A stretch of 33,089 nucleotides of DNA, from the NCBI GenBank assembly GCA_028377305.1, contig JAONJW010000029.1:1-33089 (forward strand), written 5' to 3'. Position 1 is the first letter of the stretch. The number at the start of each line of letters is the position of its first letter. The DNA is from Prolixibacteraceae bacterium (GTDB taxonomy: Bacteria; Bacteroidota; Bacteroidia; Bacteroidales; Prolixibacteraceae). Below, in pieces: positions 15,876 through 22,665 of the stretch. The notes below the pieces were generated by a model that did not search any database, was not told the DNA's origin, and worked only from the letters and a program-made list of their open reading frames with translations. Position numbers and translations under genes: made by a program.

Positions 15876-17177
15876 ATGATAGATCAAACGACCATAGATA
15901 AAGTGATCGATACTGCTAAGATTGAAGAGGTAGTAGGAGAAGAGGTGGACCTGAGGAAACGAGGAGTCAATCTTCTTGGCCTATGTCCGTTTCATAACGA
16001 GAAAACCCCTTCCTTCACCGTATCTCCGGCCAAAGGTATCTTCAAATGCTTTGGCTGTGGAGAAGCAGGCGACTCTGTAGGCTTTATGATGAAATACCAT
16101 CGTATAAATTTTTTAGATGCCATCAAACAGTTGGCCAACAAATACCATATCGAGGTGGAAGAGGAGGAGGAGACTCCTGAGGCAGCACAACGTAGGAAAG
16201 ATAGGGAAGCGAGACAACTTATTCTAACTTGGACACAAGGATTCTATCATCAAGAGCTAAAGAAGATGCAAAGCTCGGCGGCTCATCCAAGGTTTCAACC
16301 CTTTTTACATCAATGGGGTATCAGTTCGGATATCATTGACACATTCCAAATTGGTTTATCACTATCCCAAGGAGACACATTGGTAAAAGCTATCTCCTCC
16401 AAAGGATACAAAAAGGAGATTGTAGAGGCCACTGCATTAACCGTTTCGGATGGTCAAAATTCAAAAGACTTCTTTCGTAATCATATTATCTTTCCCATCT
16501 TGACTGTAGCTGGGAGAGTTGCGGGATTTAGTGGAATCAAGATCAATGAGATGGATAGCTCATACGGATTCATCATGCTATCTGAATCCCCTAGCTTTCA
16601 ACCCGAAAAAGAGATTCTAGGTATCTATCAAGCCAAAGGCGATATCTTAAAGAAAAAAGGGTGCCATCTTACCATGCATCCATTAGAGATGATCTACCTA
16701 TATCAAAATCAACTATATAATAGCGTATCCATCCCTCGAAATATACTCTCAGGACAACACATCAAACAGATTGTTCGCTTCTCTAATAATATCACACTGT
16801 GGAGTGGTGATGATATTGCATCCATTATGGAGACCTACAATCGTATCTCTAAACTTATCCATGAAGGTGTAAGTGTGAAGGTTGTAGATATCAACACACC
16901 ACACCTAGTATCTTATCTTCAAGAACAGCGAATCTCTTCTTTCGAAGAGCACGTGGCACAAGCCAAAGATTGGTTATTCTATCTAGTAAAGACCTTGTAT
17001 AAGAATAAAGATACACTAGGATTAGATAACTCTTCCGTCTTTATGAAGATTATTCAAGTAATACATGTTATCCCTGATGCTATCGTAAAAGGAGTATATG
17101 TAACCGAATTAAGCAAACATATTAACCTCCCCGAAGATATGATATGGGGAGAACTGCAGAATATGGGAACAATATAA
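15876..17177 (+). CDS. DnaG-like primase paralogue: canonical zinc domain, degenerate TOPRIM, no helicase-binding domain
   Basis: 433 aa. Residues 1-100 are a textbook DnaG zinc-binding domain (CHC2 type): Cys37, His40, Cys58 and Cys61 are present, with the conserved NEKTPSFTVSPAKGIFKC loop. Residues ~115-260 follow the primase core (FFRNHIIFPILTVAGRVAGFSG, EILGIYQAKGDI). The TOPRIM region aligns without gaps to the neighbouring DnaG, but the catalytic residues are gone: the EGYTD motif reads MHPLE (268-272), YDGD reads SGDD (311-314), and the EDPDSFA motif reads NTPHLV. The basic DRFESRV motif is DFFRNHI. The protein stops where the C-terminal helicase-binding domain would begin. The frame is intact over 433 codons and the zinc domain is conserved, so it is probably expressed and functional as a non-catalytic protein, not a fresh pseudogene. 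It may work with the DnaG at 18079-20019. Confidence 0.85.
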   Translation: MIDQTTIDKVIDTAKIEEVVGEEVDLRKRGVNLLGLCPFHNEKTPSFTVSPAKGIFKCFGCGEAGDSVGFMMKYHRINFLDAIKQLANKYHIEVEEEEETPEAAQRRKDREARQLILTWTQGFYHQELKKMQSSAAHPRFQPFLHQWGISSDIIDTFQIGLSLSQGDTLVKAISSKGYKKEIVEATALTVSDGQNSKDFFRNHIIFPILTVAGRVAGFSGIKINEMDSSYGFIMLSESPSFQPEKEILGIYQAKGDILKKKGCHLTMHPLEMIYLYQNQLYNSVSIPRNILSGQHIKQIVRFSNNITLWSGDDIASIMETYNRISKLIHEGVSVKVVDINTPHLVSYLQEQRISSFEEHVAQAKDWLFYLVKTLYKNKDTLGLDNSSVFMKIIQVIHVIPDAIVKGVYVTELSKHINLPEDMIWGELQNMGTI

Positions 17178-17708
17178 AGCTTATCCAACCAAGCATATAA
17201 TAAAAATACAGAGTCTAAGATCACTCCTTCCTAATGGAACAACTTTTATATTATAGTAATTAATGAAGCGCTACCATATAAGACTCCTTGACATCATTAA
17301 AAGAGATCTCTACGACCGATAGTAACAGGTCTAGTTATTCAATATAATCCATCTACTTTTGCTGCAACGAAGCACTGGGCTATTAACTGTAGCTCTTTCA
17401 GTGCATACTGTAATAACATGAGTTCGATGAGATAATTTATCTGATTAGATCAATAAATTGGGTTTTTAATAGTAATAAATACGGACTATAACTAAAAAAT
17501 TGTTGTACTAGGGAATATATAGATTCCTTACATTAATAGGCTATAGAATAAAACAATCACTTTAGTTAACACCATACATTAGGATATATCACACATGCAA
17601 ATCTAACTATACAACAACTATGATAAGATAAAGAATATTGTAATATATTTACACTTCAACAGAGATGCCTCTGTATGAGACCATTACACATGTAAACACC
17701 CAAAGAAG
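17178..17708. other. Non-coding stretch between the two primase genes
   Basis: AT-rich with scattered stops in all frames. Apart from the Rieske-like relic that follows, no gene, RNA or strong terminator was recognised. Confidence 0.4.
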
Positions 17709-17858
17709 TATGTTGTCGATTCCGGTACGTTGGTATTACAAGAAAAAGTAGTATGCCCAGTCGATGGAAAATCTTTTGACTTAAAAGGGTAGCAGACCTT
17801 CTATAATACCGAAACACCTGTAGATCATATTGACAAGGTTAAACCTTTTGAGCTCTGA
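17709..17858 (+). pseudogene. Possible relic of a Rieske-domain (NirD-like) gene
   Basis: In one frame the sequence reads SGTLVLQEKVVCPVDGKSFDLKG, then a stop (17790-17792), then NTETPVDHIDKVKPFEL and a second stop. It resembles the second half of a Rieske ferredoxin domain (G-T-L-x-x-x-x-VVCP-x-HG-x-x-FDL-x-TG ... PV-x-x-Y-x-V), with the ligand His replaced by Asp and internal stops. The similarity is short, so this is tentative. Confidence 0.35.
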
Positions 17859-18043
17859 GGAATCGAATAAGTAAAAATGATAAGACATGGGATAAGTATC
17901 GTCATCTAGGTCATCGCTAGTGGTGGGGTCTAGTCCTTATCAATTCTTTCTAGATATTTGAACATAGCCTCTATTACTTATGCTAAAAATCTAGAGACTA
18001 TTTTTTTCATCCCTTAGGACGAAATACAGATCTTATCTTTTCG
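17859..18043. other. Non-coding stretch before dnaG
   Basis: No gene recognised. Ends at the -7 box of the dnaG promoter. Confidence 0.35.
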
Positions 18044-18051
18044 TATATTTG
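18044..18051 (+). promoter_or_regulatory. -7 element of the dnaG promoter
   Basis: TATATTTG matches TAnnTTTG exactly; no TTTG at -33. Predicted transcription start ~18058, 21 nt before the ATG at 18079. Confidence 0.5.
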
Positions 18052-18078
18052 CACTGTTTACACTATTTGAGGAATTTC

Positions 18079-20019
18079 ATGATAGAGCAAAAGTACATCG
18101 ATAAGATTATCCAGGCATTACCACCTATAGATCAGGTGATTTCACAGTTTCTTGTTTTAAAAAATAGAGGAGATCACAAGGTAGGAATGTGTCCATTTCA
18201 CCATGGAACTTCGGAGAGCCTGATGGTTTACAATAACCCTGGTATGTATCGTTGTTTAGAGTGTGGAAGAGCTGGAAATGTAGTTCAATTTATCATGGAG
18301 CATGAAACTCTAAGTTTTGAGCAGACCCTACATTTAGTGATTGACAAATATAATATTGACCTTCCCAAAGAGTGGACGGATACACACGATATTCCACAGT
18401 CTCAAAAGCAAAAGCTGATAGAGATATCAGAATGGTGTAAACAATTTTTTCAACATCAGTTATTGGAAACAGATGAAGGAAAAAGTATAGCACTTAGTTA
18501 TCTTACCCAGAGAGGGATCAACAAAGAGGCTATTGAAGCTTTTCATATAGGTTACTGCCCTCGGTCACATGGAGAGATGACCAAAGCGGCACAGGTAAAT
18601 GGTACCAATATCGAAGAGCTGGAGCAAATTGGGGTAACCATCAGAAGAGACAATTGGATACGTGACCGATTTGAGTCGAGAGTGATTTTCCCTATTCACA
18701 ATATCTCGGGGAAGAGTATAGGGTTTGGAGGTCGTACTATGGCAGAGAATAAGGAGAAAAAGATAGCTAAATATATCAATTCACCTGAAACAGAGATCTA
18801 CCATAAGAGTCATGTGCTTTATGGACTCTATCAAGCCAAAGAGGAGGTTATTGCAAATCAGAACTGCTATATCGTAGAGGGTTATACCGATGTGGTCTCT
18901 ATGCATATGGCTGGAGTAAAAAATGTGGTGGCCTCGGCAGGTACCTCTTTAACCATTGAACAAGTGCGACTACTACGAAGATTTACAAATACCGTGACCA
19001 TCATATATGATGGAGATAGCGCAGGTATTGGCGCTGCCATTCGTGGTGTTGAACTAACGCTACAAGAGGGGATGCAAGTCAAGGTCGTGCCCCTACCCGA
19101 AGGAGAAGACCCTGATTCATTTGCTCGTAGCCACAATGATTTCAAGCACTATATTCAGGACAATCAGAAGGACTTCATCGAATATGCTTCCATTGCAAGA
19201 TTAAATCAATCACAGAATGATCCAATCTCACGCGCCACGGCCATCACAGAGATCGTACGTCTAATCTCTATTATTCCCTACCATCATATTCGAATGAAGT
19301 ATATGAGAGAGTGTAGTCGGTTGATGCAGATCAGAGAAGATAATCTTTATCAGGAACTACGTAAATTTCAAGAGAAACAAGCGGAGCAGCTACAAAAAAA
19401 GCAACGACAAGCAGTGCCTCCTCATTTTGGGCCAATGGATCTGTTTATAGAAGAAAACCCTTACGAACTTGAGGAGAGAGAGATTCTACGTTTTCTTTTA
19501 AACTATGGTCCAATGGATCTCATGGAAGAGCCCATCGAAGGAACCAATAGGACAAGAACGGTTAAGGTGGCCAACTATATCTTTGACGAATTAGAAGCAG
19601 ACAATCTAACCTCACAGAATCGTCTTTTTCAAGATATTTTTGATGAATATAAAGCACATCTAAATCAGTTTAATTTTGAACCGAACAGATATTTTATTCA
19701 TCATCCCGACATGAGTATAAGTCGCTTAGCAAGTAAGCTATTGACCAATAAGTATACAGAAAGTAAGTTGTGGGTACAACAAGGTAACTATATCGAACAT
19801 ACAGAGGATATTCTCTTTACTCTAATTCCCAAAGTGGTAGAGAACTATAAATTGAGTAGGGTTCGAAAGATGATTAAAGATAAGATAACCGAGATGGCCC
19901 ATATAAATCACCAAGATGATTTTGAGAAGATCATGACATTACAACGTGATATACAGAATCTGAAAGAGGTCGAAAAAGTACTTTCCCTTTCGCTTGGACA
20001 ACGTGCATTTAACGGATAA
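18079..20019 (+). CDS. dnaG: DNA primase (catalytic copy) with a diverged zinc-binding loop
   Basis: 646 aa from ATG 18079 (MIEQKYIDKI, as in other DnaG; the in-frame upstream TTG lies within the promoter region). It makes the RNA primers for DNA replication and works with the DnaB helicase. Zinc ligands Cys38, His41, Cys59 and Cys62 are kept, but the normally invariant NEKTPSF loop reads HGTSESL. The RNA polymerase core has DRFESRVIFPIHNISGKSIGFGGR and YLYGLYQAKEE-type motifs (YGLYQAKEEV). TOPRIM residues are complete: Glu267 in VEGYTD, Asp311/Asp313 in YDGDSAG, and Asp344/Asp346 in EGEDPDSFA. Residues ~440-646 form the C-terminal helicase-interaction domain. Length is normal for Bacteroidota DnaG. 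As the only catalytic copy in view, it is probably the essential primase. Confidence 0.95.
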   Translation: MIEQKYIDKIIQALPPIDQVISQFLVLKNRGDHKVGMCPFHHGTSESLMVYNNPGMYRCLECGRAGNVVQFIMEHETLSFEQTLHLVIDKYNIDLPKEWTDTHDIPQSQKQKLIEISEWCKQFFQHQLLETDEGKSIALSYLTQRGINKEAIEAFHIGYCPRSHGEMTKAAQVNGTNIEELEQIGVTIRRDNWIRDRFESRVIFPIHNISGKSIGFGGRTMAENKEKKIAKYINSPETEIYHKSHVLYGLYQAKEEVIANQNCYIVEGYTDVVSMHMAGVKNVVASAGTSLTIEQVRLLRRFTNTVTIIYDGDSAGIGAAIRGVELTLQEGMQVKVVPLPEGEDPDSFARSHNDFKHYIQDNQKDFIEYASIARLNQSQNDPISRATAITEIVRLISIIPYHHIRMKYMRECSRLMQIREDNLYQELRKFQEKQAEQLQKKQRQAVPPHFGPMDLFIEENPYELEEREILRFLLNYGPMDLMEEPIEGTNRTRTVKVANYIFDELEADNLTSQNRLFQDIFDEYKAHLNQFNFEPNRYFIHHPDMSISRLASKLLTNKYTESKLWVQQGNYIEHTEDILFTLIPKVVENYKLSRVRKMIKDKITEMAHINHQDDFEKIMTLQRDIQNLKEVEKVLSLSLGQRAFNG

Positions 20020-20053
20020 ATATCGTACCAAAACACAAAACAAAATGTAGGTT

Positions 20054-20082
20054 AAATTGTTTAGGAGGATATTAAACAATTT
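20054..20082 (+). promoter_or_regulatory. Hairpin with GGAGG in its loop, just before ldhA
   Basis: AAATTGTTTA and TAAACAATTT form a perfect 10-bp stem around GGAGGATAT. It lies 35 nt after dnaG and 8 nt before the ldhA ATG. The loop displays a perfect Shine-Dalgarno core, rare in this phylum, but 22 nt from the start codon. It may be the dnaG terminator, an operator, or a translational control element. Confidence 0.55.
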
Positions 20083-20090
20083 GATCTATT

Positions 20091-21092
20091 ATGAGACCCA
20101 AGATAACATTCTTTGACACCAAACCGTATGACAAAGATATATATCAACCGTTAGCTGAAAAGATGGGGTTTGATGTACGTTTTGTCTTCTATCATCTTAC
20201 AGAGGATAATATCCTATTGGCTCAAGATGCCGATGTTGTGGTCATCTTTGTTAATGATATCATTAACGAGAAAGTTATTAACAAACTTCATAACTATGGG
20301 GTAAAACTAATTGCACTACGTTGTGCAGGTTTTAACAATGTCGATATACGTGCTGCGAAAGATAAGATTAAGGTAGTCCGAGTTCCTGCATACTCTCCTA
20401 ATGCCATTGCAGAACACACTGTTGCGTTAATGCTATCGCTAAACAGAAAGATCCATCGTGCATATTTCCGAACAAGAGATGCCAACTTCTCACTTAATGG
20501 GCTGATGGGGTATAACCTTAGTGGGAAAACTGCAGGGGTGATTGGAACAGGAAAGATCGGTAAGGCATTAATTAAGATCCTAAAAGGTTTCGAAATGGAG
20601 GTGTTGGCCTACGATCCTTATCCAGATGAGAAACTAGCCAAAGAGTTAGGGTATACCTATACGGACTTGGACGACGTTTTCCTACAATCAAATGTGATCT
20701 CTTTGAACTGTCCTTTAACTAGAGAAACCAAATGGCTTATTGATAAAGATGCCATCGATATGATGAAACCTGGGGTGATGATTATCAACACTGGACGTGG
20801 GAAGCTGATAAAGACACTAGACCTTATTGAAGGACTTAAATCAGGAAAAGTTTCAGCAGCAGGACTGGATGTATATGAAGAAGAGAGTGAATTCTTCTTT
20901 GAAGACTTATCCGACCAAGTATTAGAAGATGATGTACTTGCTCGTCTACTGACTTTCAACAATGTGATTGTAACCTCTCATCAAGCTTTCTTTACCAAAG
21001 AGGCATTTATGAATATTGCCGATACCACACTGAATAATATTAAAGATTTCCTCAATGGCAAAGAACTTGTCAACGAAGTAAAATTGGATTAA
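20091..21092 (+). CDS. ldhA: D-lactate dehydrogenase (D-2-hydroxyacid dehydrogenase)
   Basis: 333 aa. It reduces pyruvate to D-lactate with NADH in the cytoplasm, regenerating NAD during fermentation. The NAD-binding Rossmann motif GTGKIG is at ~152-157 and the catalytic triad is in place: Arg236 (NTGRGKLI), Glu265 (DVYEEE) and His297 (TSHQAF). The DVYEEESEFFFEDLSD stretch and AYSPNAIAEHT are typical of the D-LDH branch rather than phosphoglycerate dehydrogenase. The gene is preceded by the hairpin described above and followed by its own terminator. A diverged copy of its last 23 codons lies 230 bp downstream, evidence of a former second ldh gene. Confidence 0.95.
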   Translation: MRPKITFFDTKPYDKDIYQPLAEKMGFDVRFVFYHLTEDNILLAQDADVVVIFVNDIINEKVINKLHNYGVKLIALRCAGFNNVDIRAAKDKIKVVRVPAYSPNAIAEHTVALMLSLNRKIHRAYFRTRDANFSLNGLMGYNLSGKTAGVIGTGKIGKALIKILKGFEMEVLAYDPYPDEKLAKELGYTYTDLDDVFLQSNVISLNCPLTRETKWLIDKDAIDMMKPGVMIINTGRGKLIKTLDLIEGLKSGKVSAAGLDVYEEESEFFFEDLSDQVLEDDVLARLLTFNNVIVTSHQAFFTKEAFMNIADTTLNNIKDFLNGKELVNEVKLD

Positions 21093-21096
21093 TATT

Positions 21097-21145
21097 GAGG
21101 AGTAGAAAAGGAGTATTTAGCTCCTATTCTACTCCTCATTTTTAT
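21097..21145 (+). terminator. Terminator of ldhA
   Basis: GAGGAGTAGAA-AAGGAG pairs with CTCCT-ATTCTACTCCTC around TATTTAG, followed by ATTTTTATTT. Confidence 0.85.
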
Positions 21146-21148
21146 TTG

Positions 21149-21322
21149 TTAGAATCGATATCCAATGGCTGCTATTGCCCTAAAACTATCTCGTTTATAA
21201 TCTAGATCAGAAGAGTACCATTGATCCTTATCGTAAGAACCCGATATTCTTAGTACCATATGATTCTTAAGATTATAAGAGATCTCCAATCCAACAGGAA
21301 TAGATAAAGAGGCTTTTGGGAC
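21149..21322 (-). pseudogene. 3' end of an outer-membrane beta-barrel protein gene
   Basis: The minus strand encodes 57 residues without a start codon, ending in AIAAIGYRF and a stop. It has the alternating pattern of two or three barrel strands (SLSIPVGLEISYNL, HMVLRISGSYDKDQWYSSDL, SFRAIAAIGYRF) and the C-terminal Phe typical of outer-membrane proteins. The upstream part of the gene is missing: the frame runs directly into the ldh relic at ~21323. It is a truncated remnant left by a deletion or rearrangement. Confidence 0.75.
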
Positions 21323-21325
21323 ATT

Positions 21326-21397
21326 ACAGGTACAACACTAAATAATATTTACGATATTCTCAATGGCAAAGAGCTACAAAATGAGGTAAAACTTTAA
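21326..21397 (+). pseudogene. Diverged copy of the 3' end of ldhA
   Basis: The frame reads TTLNNIYDILNGKELQNEVKL then a stop; the intact ldhA ends TTLNNIKDFLNGKELVNEVKLD. The nucleotide match is about three quarters, so the copy is an old paralogue rather than a recent duplication. Everything upstream is replaced by the minus-strand outer-membrane-protein fragment, marking a breakpoint near 21323-21326. Confidence 0.85.
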
Positions 21398-21414
21398 TCT
21401 AATGTTTTACCTCA
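21382..21414. terminator. Terminator at the end of the ldh relic / shared with the convergent lipoprotein gene
   Basis: TGAGGTAAAAC and GTTTTACCTCA form a perfect 11-bp stem around an 11-nt loop. It sits across the end of the ldh relic and 11 nt after the stop of the minus-strand lipoprotein gene. Confidence 0.65.
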
Positions 21415-21424
21415 AGCAGCAAAT

Positions 21425-22075
21425 TTAGTTGGAAGCATATTGAGCCAATATGCTATTAGGGACATAATATTTACCTAGAGTAGGAGAAGCCTTAAGATAT
21501 TTAGACAAATCTACACTATTTACCTTTTCGATTCTTTTAATCTCCTCACTACTAAGGATAGTATGATTCATTCCGACCACTAATAGAATAAAGTTCTCAT
21601 TGAGTGGCTCTACGGTTACTTTAATGTTCTTAACCTTACCATCTGACTTGTAAGCTTTAACCTCATTTACCTTTTCTGGGTCTACCGAAACAACTTCAAT
21701 AACGAGAACTTCCTCATCGTTATAATCTTTTGCGTCTTCATAGGTTACAACAGAAATTAATGGGTAGGTCTCAAGCAGTCGCTTCAATAAATCTTCATCC
21801 ATATATTGATAGCTACACAACTCTGCTGATAGCGTAGTAGAAGAATATGTCTTTTCCAACAATGGATATAGAAGAGTTGATTTCCACTCAACTTCATTAT
21901 AGTCGGGATTATCTAATATAAAACGATAGGTTTCGTGATTTTTACCTATTGCTGAAGATAGCGCTTTGGTTAAGCGAACAATATCAGAATCGTTGTTTTT
22001 AGGTTCAGCAGTCTCACTCTTCTCGCACGAGGAGATTACCATTAGGAATGAGAGAAATAACAGCAACTTTTTCAT
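21425..22075 (-). CDS. Lipoprotein of unknown function
   Basis: 216 aa from ATG 22075 (MKKLLLFLSFLMVISSC, lipobox Cys17); an upstream in-frame start at 22114 would add 13 residues before the signal peptide and falls across the predicted promoter, so it is rejected. After a short acidic linker the mature protein has helical then mixed regions (DIVRLTKALSSAIGKNHETYRFI; EEVLVIEVVSVDPEKVNEV) and ends LGKYYVPNSILAQYASN. No family is recognised with certainty; there are no visible catalytic motifs. It is probably exposed on the periplasmic or surface side. It has a good promoter and is monocistronic. Confidence 0.8.
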   Translation of the reverse strand: MKKLLLFLSFLMVISSCEKSETAEPKNNDSDIVRLTKALSSAIGKNHETYRFILDNPDYNEVEWKSTLLYPLLEKTYSSTTLSAELCSYQYMDEDLLKRLLETYPLISVVTYEDAKDYNDEEVLVIEVVSVDPEKVNEVKAYKSDGKVKNIKVTVEPLNENFILLVVGMNHTILSSEEIKRIEKVNSVDLSKYLKASPTLGKYYVPNSILAQYASN

Positions 22076-22101
22076 ATTATTTAATTTAATTAAAGATATA
22101 G

Positions 22102-22133
22102 CAATACTACACATATTTTAACATAACAACAAA
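22102..22133 (-). promoter_or_regulatory. Promoter of the lipoprotein gene
   Basis: On the minus strand: TTTG (22130-22133), 20-bp spacer, TAGTATTG (22102-22109; one mismatch to TAnnTTTG). Predicted start ~22095, 20 nt before the ATG at 22075. Confidence 0.6.
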
Positions 22134-22257
22134 TCAACCTTTGGTAGTCAACGAGTCTTGGCTTGGCGAATGTAAAACGGTTTGGTTATCTTTATACAAC
22201 GGAATAAAGTGACAGTATTTATGAATCAACAGGTTCGTTTTTTGATTAAAATTTAAG

Positions 22258-22653
22258 ATGGCAAAGAAGAAGATAGAAGTAGAGATGTATAGCTATGGGG
22301 AGTATACTGCATGGGATAGAAGTAGCAAAGCACTACCAAAGCTACTGGATATAACCAATACGATTAAGGCGGAGATAGGAACAGAGTTTGGATATGTTCT
22401 TATTATAAAGAAAGCAAAAGGTAAGCGACTCTCTTTTCGCATAGAACACCCCCCCTTTAAAGGCGAAGATGGCAAGATCGCAGCTCCTTTTACAGGAGAA
22501 TATTTTATTCGAACAAACAACTATCAATTCTTTCTAGGGGACTCTATATGGGAACCATTACATGACAAATTAGGAAATTGGAAACTATATACCTATATTG
22601 ATGGTGAACTAGTTGCATCAAAATATCTAAAACTGATAGCAAAACACATCTAA
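22258..22653 (+). CDS. DUF3859 domain protein
   Basis: 131 aa, a single DUF3859 domain over its whole length: EMYSYGEYTAWDRSSKALPKLLDITNTI, then IGTEFGYVLIIKKAKGKRLSFRIEHPPFK, then FIRTNNYQFFLGDSIWEPLHDKLGNWKLYTYIDGE. There is no signal peptide, so it is cytoplasmic. Function unknown; the fold looks like a beta-sandwich with conserved aromatic residues. It ends 12 bp before the fucosidase gene, so both are probably on one mRNA, although no functional link is known. A TTGG / 20 bp / TATCTTTA promoter candidate lies around 22160-22192. Confidence 0.9.
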   Translation: MAKKKIEVEMYSYGEYTAWDRSSKALPKLLDITNTIKAEIGTEFGYVLIIKKAKGKRLSFRIEHPPFKGEDGKIAAPFTGEYFIRTNNYQFFLGDSIWEPLHDKLGNWKLYTYIDGELVASKYLKLIAKHI

Positions 22654-22665
22654 TTAATTAAACAA

